Part shown: piece after piece, positions 1-6,794 of the stretch
How positions within the stretch are numbered: the stretch's first letter is position 1
Layout of the letters: every line of letters begins with the position of its first letter
Assembly (NCBI GenBank): GCA_018971765.1
Contig: JAGXAA010000013.1
Span: 1-17,248 of the forward strand
Reading direction: 5' to 3'
Source of the DNA: Patescibacteria group bacterium
GTDB lineage: Bacteria > Patescibacteriota > Minisyncoccia > Phycocordibacterales > GWA1-40-21
DNA length: 17,248 nucleotides
Notes under the pieces: generated by a model
Databases searched by the model: none
Told to the model about the DNA's origin: nothing
The model's input: the letters and a program-made list of their open reading frames with translations, nothing else
Translations under genes and position numbers: made by a program

Positions 1-40
1 TGGTGGGATTTTTAATCAAAATAATTCCTCAATGCTCTGC

Positions 41-159
41 GTCAAGGTAGTTGATTTTTTAAAAACAAAAAAGAGGATACATCATCAAAATCGTTTCAAA
101 AATGAAAAAAAATTTTTGGTCGTATCCTCTTTAGTGAAGTGACGGACAAACACCTTGAC
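41..159. repeat. Nested inverted repeats in gene-free left edge (1-192)
   Basis: No gene is visible in 1-192. Two nested inverted repeats are seen directly: GTCAAGGT at 41-48 pairs with ACCTTGAC at 152-159, and AAGAGGATAC (with more A on its left) at 71-80 pairs with the GTATCCTCTT at 122-131. The outer match extends imperfectly to about 35-52 and 149-166. The order is that of a long interrupted hairpin. It could be a structured RNA, a terminator for an unseen upstream gene, or a small non-autonomous repeat. Nothing in it identifies which. Confidence 0.5.
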
Positions 160-165
160 ACAGCC

Positions 166-184
166 GCGCTTAAATTTTAAGCGC
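166..184. repeat. 19-bp near-perfect palindrome
   Basis: GCGCTTAAA and TTTAAGCGC are separated by a single T, giving a 9-bp stem on either strand. It lies just outside the left inverted repeat of the IS-like element. There is no T tract directly after it on either strand, so I do not call it a terminator; it could be a protein-binding palindrome. Confidence 0.5.
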
Positions 185-212
185 AACTTTACAATAGTTT
201 GCCGTTTTATCA

Positions 213-228
213 AATCCGTTAATTAAAT
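213..228 (+). repeat. Left inverted repeat of IS-like element
   Basis: This 16-bp arm is the exact reverse complement of 1688-1703. The preceding bases (about 193-212) also match the bases outside the right arm imperfectly, with shared TTTTAT and CAAT blocks. Confidence 0.75.
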
Positions 229-447
229 CAGCGGCGGACACCCGAAATTTCTTTTCTTGATTGAAAAAAATATTTTATCGTCCTCCACTGATATCTTTGC
301 CAAGCGAGCAATGACAAGAAAACATAAATTCAATCGTTGGGAAACATCAAATCAAAATTGTCGTTCTCATCGTCATTGCTCCTATGTGAAAAGCAATAAA
401 CATTTTTTTTAGCGTCTTTTAAAAAAGACAATGATCCGATCGTTTAT
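229..447 (-). ncRNA. Candidate guide (bridge/seek) RNA region of IS-like element
   Basis: This is the untranslated stretch between the transposase stop and the left inverted repeat. It carries a perfect 10-bp inverted repeat (GAGCAATGAC at 306-315, GTCATTGCTC at 372-381, 56-base loop) and a 7-bp hairpin (414-420 with 423-429). IS110-family elements encode a structured guide RNA in a non-coding end, and in the IS1111 subgroup it lies downstream of the transposase. The position and structure fit, but I could not identify guide loops or donor/target complementarity. The call rests on position plus one strong stem. Confidence 0.3.
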
Positions 448-1362
448 TTATTGCTTATTCCATTCTTTGAACAACTTTTCGGCGAACTTCGTCAGCGTTC
501 GCCACTTGGCCATTCTGTGGATGTGCATGGGAGTATATTTTTTCTTCCCATTCTCTCCAACGGCTTCAGGATGCGCAACGCGGATTTTTTCTTTAATCTC
601 GCGCAACCGCAATCCCCAAGTGGAATCAGGTCTTTTGTTGAATTGCTCGGCAAGCAAATACATCGCCTGCCTTATCTCATTGGACCAGTTGGCGGCTTCG
701 TTATTCCTCCGTCTGGCAAATTGCCCGTCCCGCAGATGAACTCCGCAATAGGCTTTAAATCGGGCGACATTGCCTTCAAATCTCCTTATGTCGCCGATGG
801 AAGCGATAATGCGCGAGGCAATCATCGGTCCGCATCCCTCTATCGGCTCAAAGATATTTTTATAAACATCCATCGCCGAAACGCAGGCGGTCAATTCTTT
901 CCCTCTCGCTTTTTCTTCGGCAAACAACGATTGAAATATTTTGTCGCTTGCCTTTTCTTGGTCAAACAAATCCTCCAGCTTGCCTTCAGGGTAAAGATTT
1001 TCCTCGCTGCAGAAAATATTGCCGATAATTCTTTGCGCCAACCTTTGCTCGCAGGCAATTCTGGCTTTCATGGCGTCCGTTCGCGCGTCAAGCTTTTCCC
1101 TAAGAAGAATCAGCTCCCTGTCTTTTATCGTAACTTCGTGAAAAAGACTGGGTTGCTTAACAAAAAGTTTTGCCAGATTTTCGGCGTCTTTTTCTTTATC
1201 GCCCTCCCGAAATTTATTTAATAATCCGGAAGATACGCAGAGAACTTTCGCGCCGATCCGTTCGGCTTTTCTGGATAGAGCAAAAATCATTTTTCTGCCA
1301 CTCCCGCCAAGCATAGAAACGACAGTGTCGCCGGCTCGCAATCCATCATAAGAAGATGGCAC
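448..1362 (-). CDS. IS110-like transposase, main C-terminal part
   Basis: 304 residues from a GTG at 1362. The C-terminal half is a Transposase_20 (IS116/IS110/IS902) domain: the PIEGCGPMIASRII helix-hairpin-like segment at about 173-186, then IGDIRRFEG (189-197), AYCGVH (204-209) and a long basic tail (HIHRMAKWRTLTKF). An acidic GDKEKDAENLAKL segment (54-66) matches the D..DA..LA region that ends the N-terminal DEDD (RuvC-like) domain. The serine expected in an SG motif after the AxxG segment is not visible (GQFARRRNN instead), so catalysis by the usual scheme is doubtful. This frame stays open upstream of the GTG, and the real N-terminus is the neighbouring 87-residue frame. I infer that the two pieces are one gene of about 395 residues broken by a -1 frameshift. 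Confidence 0.75.
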   Translation of the reverse strand: MPSSYDGLRAGDTVVSMLGGSGRKMIFALSRKAERIGAKVLCVSSGLLNKFREGDKEKDAENLAKLFVKQPSLFHEVTIKDRELILLREKLDARTDAMKARIACEQRLAQRIIGNIFCSEENLYPEGKLEDLFDQEKASDKIFQSLFAEEKARGKELTACVSAMDVYKNIFEPIEGCGPMIASRIIASIGDIRRFEGNVARFKAYCGVHLRDGQFARRRNNEAANWSNEIRQAMYLLAEQFNKRPDSTWGLRLREIKEKIRVAHPEAVGENGKKKYTPMHIHRMAKWRTLTKFAEKLFKEWNKQ

Positions 1363-1370
1363 AAAATTTT

Positions 1371-1634
1371 TTACAAACTCTTCTCCAGACTCGTTTTTTG
1401 TTTTTTCTCTTTTATGTGACGGGAGAGAGTCTTGAATAAATCTTCGCTTTCTTCGGCTTCCTTGTAAGAAACAGGGAAGTGGCCGAAAACAAAATCCAGC
1501 TCATCCAGCTCATCAGTCAGTTTATAAGTTTTGATCGTTTCGTCAGGATTTTCAAAGATTGTTACCTCCGTCGGTCTTGCCTCGCCTTCTTTGGTCATTT
1601 TAATCCTATGCCTTATGCCAATAATCCTGCCCAT
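1371..1634 (-). CDS. IS110-like transposase, N-terminal part (frameshifted)
   Basis: 87 residues starting at ATG 1634 with a clear SD (AAAGGAG on the minus strand, 1647-1641, 6 bases from the ATG). It begins MGRIIGIRHR and includes EARPTEV and ELDFVFGHFPVSY, which I recognise as the start of the IS110-like proteins common in CPR genomes. It ends with TAA at 1373-1371, only 8 bases before the GTG of the larger part, which is in the -1 frame. A shift in the A6 run at 1399-1394 would join KEKKQK to NESGEEFVKNF and then VPSSYDG, restoring one continuous protein. The position of the canonical first Asp of the DEDD site (G-x-D) seems to read GIRH here. The break could be an indel mutation, a homopolymer sequencing error, or programmed slippage. 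Confidence 0.65.
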   Translation of the reverse strand: MGRIIGIRHRIKMTKEGEARPTEVTIFENPDETIKTYKLTDELDELDFVFGHFPVSYKEAEESEDLFKTLSRHIKEKKQKTSLEKSL

Positions 1635-1687
1635 CCAAAACTCCTTTCAACAATAAAGTTAAAGAATTTCGTTCCAAACGGAACACA

Positions 1688-1703
1688 ATTTAATTAACGG
1701 ATT
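1688..1703 (-). repeat. Right inverted repeat of IS-like element
   Basis: ATTTAATTAACGGATT is the exact reverse complement of 213-228. It lies 53 bases upstream of the transposase start. Imperfect similarity extends outward to about 1727. Confidence 0.75.
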
Positions 1704-2016
1704 ATAAAATGGTAAAAATTGAGGCAACATACTGTCAATCTTTCTTAAAAAGAAAAAACCCAAACTCGTTGCGCTCAATCTCTTACCCTTTTTATTTCAA
1801 AGAACAAAGGAAACAATATTTACACACTTGATAATTCGTTGTTGCGTAAAAACAGCTACCCAATCGTGAAATATTGTTTCTTTTTTAAAATTCATTCGCG
1901 GACAAGATCAACATCGTTTTATTTAAAACAACCTGTTTATCGTCCGAAAATGAAATTTATTTATTTGTAGCATACATTTCCTATACAGTCAACTTTTCCG
2001 CATCCCCATTAAAGCG
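1704..2016. other. Gene-free AT-rich spacer with a long hairpin
   Basis: No credible reading frame is present. The one clear structure is a perfect 11-bp inverted repeat, GAAACAATATT at 1810-1820 and AATATTGTTTC at 1870-1880. With a few mismatches it extends to about 1805-1825 and 1865-1885, with a loop of about 40 to 49 bases. It could be a structured RNA or the scar of another element. It is not followed by a classic terminator context beyond the T-rich bases at 1879-1886. Confidence 0.4.
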
Positions 2017-2017
2017 A

Positions 2018-2109
2018 GGATTATCTTTTGCAAAACATTGCGGAGCGCGGCGGCGCGAGCGCAGCAAATTTTCAGCAGAAAATTACGCGTGTTTTGCAAA
2101 AGATAATCC
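2018..2109. repeat. 20-bp perfect inverted repeat with GC-rich loop
   Basis: GGATTATCTTTTGCAAAACA at 2018-2037 is exactly complementary in reverse to 2090-2109. The 52-base interior is strikingly GC-rich (GCGGAGCGCGGCGGCGCGAG) in an otherwise AT-rich stretch, and has a small inner hairpin (AATTTTC/GAAAATT) at about 2067-2083. It sits 10 bases past the LOG gene stop. It may terminate that transcript, but there is no T run after the stem on the minus strand. A miniature repeat element is an alternative. Confidence 0.6.
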
Positions 2110-2119
2110 GAGCGATTCT

Positions 2120-2833
2120 TTATTCTTTGCGCAGGGGCGCGTTTTTGATTATCTCAATTATTTCGTCAAGCGAATCGGTAATTTTGTATATGTTCATATC
2201 CTCTTCATCAATGGCGCTTATTTCTTTAAAAAGGACTTCTCTTATAAATTTATCCACTTTGTCCCAATGTTTCTTGCCTGCCAAGACAATCGGAACCCTA
2301 GGTATTTTTCTCGTCTGCACCAAGGTCAACAGCTCGAACAGTTCGTCCATAGTTCCGAAACCTCCCGGGAAAAAAACGTAAGTCTCCGCCGAGAATGAAA
2401 GCATTACTTTTCGGCTGAAGAAAAAATTGAACTCTCTAAAATCGGTCAAATATCCGTTTTGTTTGATTTTTTGCGGAAGCTTGATTATGAGCCCCAAGGA
2501 ATCGCCGCCGGCCTGAAAAGCCCCTTTGTTGGCGGCTTCCATAATCCCCGGTCCGCCTCCGCTCACGACGGCGTAATCAAGTTCTTTTGATATTCGTTCG
2601 GAAAGCTCGGCCGCTTGCTTGAAATATTCATTATCCTCGGTGAACCTTGAGGAACCGAAAAAAGTCACCGATCGGGGATACTTTTTGACCAATTCAAAAC
2701 CGGAAGCGAATTCGTCGTTTATGACCGCCATTCTTTTCTTGATCATTTCTTCGACTCTTTGGAGCGTAAGCGGAGGTTGGACCTCGCAACAAAGCTTTTG
2801 ATATTTCCGAATTCTTGATTCTTTTTCTTTCAT
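2120..2833 (-). CDS. LOG-family protein (TIGR00730), nucleotide phosphoribohydrolase
   Basis: 237 residues with a Rossmann-like fold. The two family signatures are intact: SGGGPGIMEAANKGA at 91-105 and PGGFGTMDEL at 156-165, which together form the active site. An upstream FFGSSR strand (59-63) binds phosphate. LOG proteins, long mis-annotated as lysine decarboxylases, remove ribose 5-phosphate from nucleoside monophosphates such as cytokinin ribotides; the bacterial substrate is often unknown. About 50 N-terminal residues, helical and charged, precede the core, which is usual for the longer bacterial LOG subgroup. The start is ATG 2833; no SD is visible. It is divergent from the FKBP gene and is followed at once by the 2018-2109 inverted repeat. 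Confidence 0.88.
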   Translation of the reverse strand: MKEKESRIRKYQKLCCEVQPPLTLQRVEEMIKKRMAVINDEFASGFELVKKYPRSVTFFGSSRFTEDNEYFKQAAELSERISKELDYAVVSGGGPGIMEAANKGAFQAGGDSLGLIIKLPQKIKQNGYLTDFREFNFFFSRKVMLSFSAETYVFFPGGFGTMDELFELLTLVQTRKIPRVPIVLAGKKHWDKVDKFIREVLFKEISAIDEEDMNIYKITDSLDEIIEIIKNAPLRKE

Positions 2834-2862
2834 AATTTTTTATTCTTTTAAATATGTTTTAC

Positions 2863-2871
2863 ATTCTATCA
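2863..2871 (-). promoter_or_regulatory. Possible extended -10 promoter for LOG gene
   Basis: On the minus strand, TGATAGAAT gives an extended -10 (TGn) with a hexamer that differs from TATAAT at one position. It lies about 30 bases upstream of the ATG at 2833. No convincing -35 was found. Confidence 0.35.
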
Positions 2872-2917
2872 GCATTTTCTTTTTTTTGCATATTTTTATT
2901 CCCAAAAAAACGTTATA

Positions 2918-2926
2918 TGCTATACT
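2918..2926 (+). promoter_or_regulatory. Possible extended -10 promoter for FKBP-tgt operon
   Basis: TGCTATACT is an extended -10 with one mismatch to TATAAT, leaving a leader of about 50 bases before ATG 2983. A short stem (ACTGTT/AACAGT, 2924-2938) overlaps its right edge. There is no clear -35 box. The LOG promoter candidate lies about 50 bases away, so the two would be divergent. Confidence 0.4.
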
Positions 2927-2982
2927 GTTGAAAACAGTTTTTGGAAAAGATTTTTTATTAGATAAAAGTTTTATTCAAAATT

Positions 2983-3453
2983 ATGAAAAAAAGAAATGAG
3001 GCAATAGCGGTGGCTGTCGCCCTCGCGGCGGTCGGGATCGTGTTTTTCTGGGGTAGAGGTTTGGGGAGTAAAATTATTCCCGGCATTGATAACAATAATA
3101 ACAAAAACGGCGAAATGAAAAAAGAAAATAATGCAAACAGTGTTGCGGTAGACATGGCGAAAAATGGAGACCTTGTTTCTATTCATTATGTCGGCGCGTT
3201 GGAAAATGGAAAAAAATTCGACAGTTCTATTGACAGGGGCCAGCCGTTTGAATTTACGCTCGGCGCGGGGCAAGTCATCAAAGGTTTTGATAAAGGAATA
3301 CTCGGAATGAAAGTCGGAGAGAAGAAAAGAATCGTAATCAGTCCCGAAGACGGCTACGGCAATCGACAAGTCGGTTCCATCCCTCCGAATTCAACGCTTA
3401 TTTTCGATGTCGAATTGCTGGGCATAAAGTCAAATGATTCTGGCAGACAATAA
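2983..3453 (+). CDS. Membrane-anchored FKBP-type peptidyl-prolyl cis-trans isomerase
   Basis: 156 residues. A short basic N-terminus (MKKRNE) and one hydrophobic segment at about 7-23 are followed by an Asn/Lys-rich linker (about 35-55). The layout is a signal anchor with the catalytic domain outside the membrane. There is no lipobox cysteine, so I favour an anchor over a lipoprotein. The FKBP domain fills 62-147. Pocket residues are recognisable: Y69 (SIHYVG), F79-D80 (KKFDSS), V98-I99 (GQVIKGFD), Y125 (DGYG) and F141 (LIFDVELL). The usual pocket Trp is Phe102 here, a common bacterial change. It would assist folding of exported proteins. Its stop shares a base with the tgt start (TAATG), indicating coupled translation. 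Confidence 0.9.
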   Translation: MKKRNEAIAVAVALAAVGIVFFWGRGLGSKIIPGIDNNNNKNGEMKKENNANSVAVDMAKNGDLVSIHYVGALENGKKFDSSIDRGQPFEFTLGAGQVIKGFDKGILGMKVGEKKRIVISPEDGYGNRQVGSIPPNSTLIFDVELLGIKSNDSGRQ

Positions 3454-4655
3454 TGTCCGCCGTTAAATTTAAAATTGAAAAGAGGATTAAGGGGAAGCTG
3501 GGCAGGGCTGGTGTCTTGGAGACTCCAAACGGAATCATTCAAACGCCGGCTTTTGTCGTTGTTGGGACTAAAGCGACTGTGAAAGCGCTCTCGCCGGAAC
3601 AAGTGAAAGATCTGGGCGCTCAAGTTGTCCTTGCCAACACTTATCATCTCTACCTTCAGCCCGGTGATGAATTGGTAAAAAACTCCGGCGGATTAGGGAA
3701 ATTTATGAATTGGCGCGGCCCGACAATGACAGATTCCGGAGGTTTCCAAGTTTTTTCTTTAGGCGCGGCATATGGGAAAGAAATTTCTAAAGTCGTGAAA
3801 ATCACCGACCCGTCGCTTATGATTCCCGAGCGATTTGATGATAACAACGCTCCGCGCTTGGCGAAAATCGGCCAAGACGGAGTGTCTTTTAAGTCGCACT
3901 TGGACGGCGCGGTCCATTACATTACCCCCGAGAAATCAATCCAGATTCAGCACAACTTGGGCGCCGATATCATTTTCGCTTTTGACGAATGCGCATCGCC
4001 CGCGGAAAGCGCCCGTTATCAAGAAGAGGCGCTTGACCGAACGCACAGATGGGCGAAAAGATGTCTGGAAGAACATATTAAATTAAATACCGGAAAAAAT
4101 GTCGCGTTGTTCGGAATCGCGCAGGGCGGGAGGGAAGAAGAATTGAGGAAAAAATCGGCGCGAGCAATTTCCGAGATGGAAGTCGGCGGAGAAAGTTTCG
4201 ACGGTTTCGGCATCGGCGGGTCTTTCGCGAAAGAAGATATGTCCACCGCCGTGAAATGGGTTAATGAAATACTGCCGGAAGAGAAGCCGAGGCATTTGCT
4301 CGGCATTGGCGAACCGGAAGATTTATTTATGGGCGTAGAAAACGGCGTTGACCTTTTTGACTGCGTCGCGCCGACAAGAATCGCTAGGAACGGCTCGCTC
4401 TACACGATGTCGGGCAATATTAATATCCTGAACGCCAAATTTATTTCCGATTTCTCAAAAATTGACGAAAATTGCCGTTGCTACACTTGCCAAAATTACA
4501 CTAGAGCTTATCTCTCGCATCTTTTCCGTGGCAAAGAAATTTTGGCGAACACTCTAGCATCAATCCACAATCTCCATTTCATCGTAAACTTGGTCAAAAA
4601 AATCCGCCAATCAATTTTGGACGATAATTTTGAGGGGTTTAAAGATAGTTTTTAA
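3453..4655 (+). CDS. tgt: tRNA-guanine transglycosylase
   Basis: 400 residues. It swaps guanine-34 for a queuine precursor (preQ1 in bacteria) in tRNAs with GUN anticodons. Active-site elements are all present: the base-binding Asp94 in TDSGGFQVFSLG, the GIAQGG segment (221-226), GIGGSFAKE (254-261), and the nucleophile Asp303 in LFDCVAPTRIARNG. Zinc ligands are Cys341, Cys343, Cys346 (CRCYTC) and His372. Between VFSLG (100-104) and GVSFKSHLDG (143-152) there are about 38 residues where the E. coli enzyme has roughly ten, so this copy carries an insertion near the tRNA/base pocket. Translation is coupled to the FKBP gene by a one-base overlap. No other queuosine genes are in the window. Confidence 0.96.
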   Translation: MSAVKFKIEKRIKGKLGRAGVLETPNGIIQTPAFVVVGTKATVKALSPEQVKDLGAQVVLANTYHLYLQPGDELVKNSGGLGKFMNWRGPTMTDSGGFQVFSLGAAYGKEISKVVKITDPSLMIPERFDDNNAPRLAKIGQDGVSFKSHLDGAVHYITPEKSIQIQHNLGADIIFAFDECASPAESARYQEEALDRTHRWAKRCLEEHIKLNTGKNVALFGIAQGGREEELRKKSARAISEMEVGGESFDGFGIGGSFAKEDMSTAVKWVNEILPEEKPRHLLGIGEPEDLFMGVENGVDLFDCVAPTRIARNGSLYTMSGNINILNAKFISDFSKIDENCRCYTCQNYTRAYLSHLFRGKEILANTLASIHNLHFIVNLVKKIRQSILDDNFEGFKDSF

Positions 4656-4664
4656 AGCAATATA

Positions 4665-4699
4665 AATAATCTTTGGACATCTGAAGTCCACAGATTATT
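4665..4699 (+). terminator. Hairpin between tgt and uvrB
   Basis: AATAATCT (4665-4672) pairs with AGATTATT (4692-4699), and TGGAC pairs with GTCCA inside it, with one mismatch and a 7-base loop. Only a weak T-rich tract follows (TGTCTATTTC), so termination may be partial. The position, just after the tgt stop, supports the call. Confidence 0.45.
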
Positions 4700-4730
4700 G
4701 TCTATTTCAAGTGTTGGCGGTATAGTGAAA

Positions 4731-6764
4731 ATGATGCAAAAATTTAAATTAAAATCCGACTTCAAGCCGGCGGGGGATCAGCCGAAGGCGATTGAGTCGC
4801 TTGTGGATGGATTGAAAAAGGGTATGAGGCACCAGACGCTTTTGGGCGTCACCGGCTCAGGGAAGACTTTTACCGTCGCTAATGTGATTGAGAAAATCCA
4901 AAAGCCGACTTTGGTGATAGCGCATAATAAAACTCTCGCGGCGCAACTGGCGCAGGAGTATCGGGATTTTTTTCCCGAAAATGCCGTGCATTATTTCGTC
5001 TCTTACTATGACTACTACCAGCCCGAGGCGTATATGCCGATCACCGACACTTACATAGAAAAAGAGGCGATGATAAATGAAGAAATTGACCGCCTCCGCC
5101 ACGCTTCCACGCAAGCGCTTCTAACCCGCAAGGATGTCATCATTGTCGCTTCGGTGTCTTGCATTTACGGCTTGGGTTCTCCAGAAGAATACGAGAAAGT
5201 GAATATGAAAATTGAAAATGGAATGAAGATAAGCCGAAATGAATTTATAAGATCTCTTGTCGCGATTTTTTACGAAAGGACCAACGCCGACCTTTCTCCA
5301 GGGAATTTTCGGGCGATAGGCAATGCGATTGAGATAATGCCGGTTGACGAGAGGGTGATTTATCGGATTGAAATTTCAGGCGATAATATTGAAAATATCC
5401 GGAAAATTGACGCTGTGTCCAGAAGCGTGATTGGCGATATTCAAGTTTTTTATTTATTTCCCGCAAAACATTTCATCACTTCGGAAGACCAAAAAAAGCG
5501 AGCGATAAAGAGCATAAAATTGGAAATTACGAGCAGATTAAAAGAGCTTGAAAAGCAGGGGAAAACGCTTGAAGCGGAAAGATTAAAAAGAAGGACAAGC
5601 TACGACCTCGCTCTCATAAGGGAAGTCGGGTATTGCAACGGCATTGAAAATTATTCCAGGCACTTTTCGGGTAGAACGGCAGGCGAAGCGCCGGACACTT
5701 TACTTTCATATTTTCCGCGGAAGGTCGATGGAAGCCCCGACTTCTTGACCATTATTGACGAATCTCACGTGACTGTCCCGCAGATTGGCGGAATGTACGC
5801 AGGCGACGCGTCAAGAAAGAAAACTTTGATAGAGCACGGTTTCAGATTGCCGTCCGCGGCGGACAACAGGCCTCTGAAGTTCAACGAATTTGAAGAAAGA
5901 ATCGGACAGGTGATTTACACTTCCGCCACTCCCGCCGATTACGAAATGGAAATAAGCGAGCAAGTCGTGGAACAAGTCATCAGACCGACCGGCTTGATTG
6001 ATCCGATTGTGGAGGTGAGACCTATAATATCTGACAGTAAATATAAAGGGCAAATCAGTGATTTTATTAATGAGACAGAAAAAGTCGTAAAGAATAAAAA
6101 TCGCGCCATCGCCACGACACTCACGAAAAAGATGGCGGAAGATCTAAGTGAATATCTCAAGGAAAAAGGAGTCAAAGCTGAATATCTTCATAGCGACATA
6201 AAGACGATAGACAGAATTGAAATATTGACCGAATTCCGAAAAGGCAAGTTTGATTGCCTCGTGGGAGTCAATCTTTTGCGAGAGGGTTTGGATTTGCCTG
6301 AAGTTTCTTTCATAGGAATACTGGACGCGGACAAAGAGGGCTTTCTCCGTTCGGAGACTTCGCTTATCCAGACTATTGGTCGAGCCGCGAGAAATGTGGA
6401 AGGGAAAGTCATTTTATACGCCGACAATATTACCGGCTCAATGAAAAAGGCGATAGATGAAACGGAAAGAAGAAGAAAAATCCAGCTTGAATACAATAAG
6501 AAGCGCAACATCACTCCGAAAACGATAATTAAAAAAATTCACAGCATCACCGACGAGATGGAAAGCCGACATCAGAAGACTGTTAAAACGCTTCTTGAGA
6601 TTGATAAAAAACTGTACGAAAAAAATCCGGCGAAACTCATCAAAGAAAAGACTAAACAAATGAACGACGCCGTGAAGATTCTAGACTTTGAAACGGCAGC
6701 GATTCTTCGTGATGAGATAAGGGAATTGGAGAGGAAAAAGGAGAATAAACAAATTCAATTGTAA
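4731..6764 (+). CDS. uvrB: Excinuclease ABC subunit B
   Basis: 677 residues from ATG 4731, close to the family's usual length. UvrB is the damage-verifying helicase of nucleotide excision repair, loaded by UvrA and cut-competent with UvrC. Seen in order: KLKSDFKPAGDQPKAIE; Walker A GVTGSGKT (39-46); the YYDYYQPEAYMP beta-hairpin with Tyr residues that clamp DNA; the DESHVTVPQIGGMYAGD Walker B region; helicase motifs LLREGLDLPEVSFIGILDADKEGFLRSE and QTIGRAARN; and a C-terminal UVR motif (MNDAVKILDFETAAILRDEI) that contacts UvrC. An in-frame TTG at 4698 would add 11 residues unlike any family N-terminus and would start inside the hairpin, so it was not chosen. GTG 4725 is a lesser alternative. 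A weak GGCGG lies 10 bases upstream of 4731. Confidence 0.97.
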   Translation: MMQKFKLKSDFKPAGDQPKAIESLVDGLKKGMRHQTLLGVTGSGKTFTVANVIEKIQKPTLVIAHNKTLAAQLAQEYRDFFPENAVHYFVSYYDYYQPEAYMPITDTYIEKEAMINEEIDRLRHASTQALLTRKDVIIVASVSCIYGLGSPEEYEKVNMKIENGMKISRNEFIRSLVAIFYERTNADLSPGNFRAIGNAIEIMPVDERVIYRIEISGDNIENIRKIDAVSRSVIGDIQVFYLFPAKHFITSEDQKKRAIKSIKLEITSRLKELEKQGKTLEAERLKRRTSYDLALIREVGYCNGIENYSRHFSGRTAGEAPDTLLSYFPRKVDGSPDFLTIIDESHVTVPQIGGMYAGDASRKKTLIEHGFRLPSAADNRPLKFNEFEERIGQVIYTSATPADYEMEISEQVVEQVIRPTGLIDPIVEVRPIISDSKYKGQISDFINETEKVVKNKNRAIATTLTKKMAEDLSEYLKEKGVKAEYLHSDIKTIDRIEILTEFRKGKFDCLVGVNLLREGLDLPEVSFIGILDADKEGFLRSETSLIQTIGRAARNVEGKVILYADNITGSMKKAIDETERRRKIQLEYNKKRNITPKTIIKKIHSITDEMESRHQKTVKTLLEIDKKLYEKNPAKLIKEKTKQMNDAVKILDFETAAILRDEIRELERKKENKQIQL

Positions 6765-6794
6765 TTGAATATTTAAATTGTTAGTCTGGATTAT

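Larger units (their letters stand above)
193..1727 (-). mobile_element. IS110/IS1111-like insertion element
   Basis: A perfect 16-bp inverted repeat, AATCCGTTAATTAAAT at 213-228 and its reverse complement at 1688-1703, brackets the transposase gene. Allowing a 2-base gap and a few mismatches, the match continues outward to about 193 on the left and 1727 on the right. It does not continue inward. The transposase occupies 448-1634 on the minus strand. This leaves about 53 bases between its start and the right repeat but about 220 bases between its stop and the left repeat. IS110-family elements usually lack terminal inverted repeats, whereas the IS1111 subgroup has subterminal ones, so the layout fits IS1111 better. 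The exact ends and any target-site repeat could not be fixed. Confidence 0.6.

Noticed and set aside
451..1221. A 256-codon open frame on the plus strand across the transposase
   Set aside because: It is antisense to a clear IS110-like protein and its translation resembles no family; it is a shadow frame.
1392..1409. Canonical X-XXY-YYZ slippery heptamer at the transposase frameshift
   Set aside because: AAAAAAC occurs twice, but in the wrong phase for a standard -1 tandem slip in the upstream frame, so programmed frameshifting is possible but not supported over an indel.
2028..2381. Plus-strand frame of 117 codons overlapping the LOG gene 3' end and the inverted repeat
   Set aside because: It is antisense to conserved LOG motifs and covers a palindromic structure; no SD or promoter.
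6753..6770. Small AT-only hairpin (ATTCAATT/AATTGAAT) over the uvrB stop
   Set aside because: The stem is weak, it has no T tract, and the next gene starts 30 bases away; not called as a terminator.
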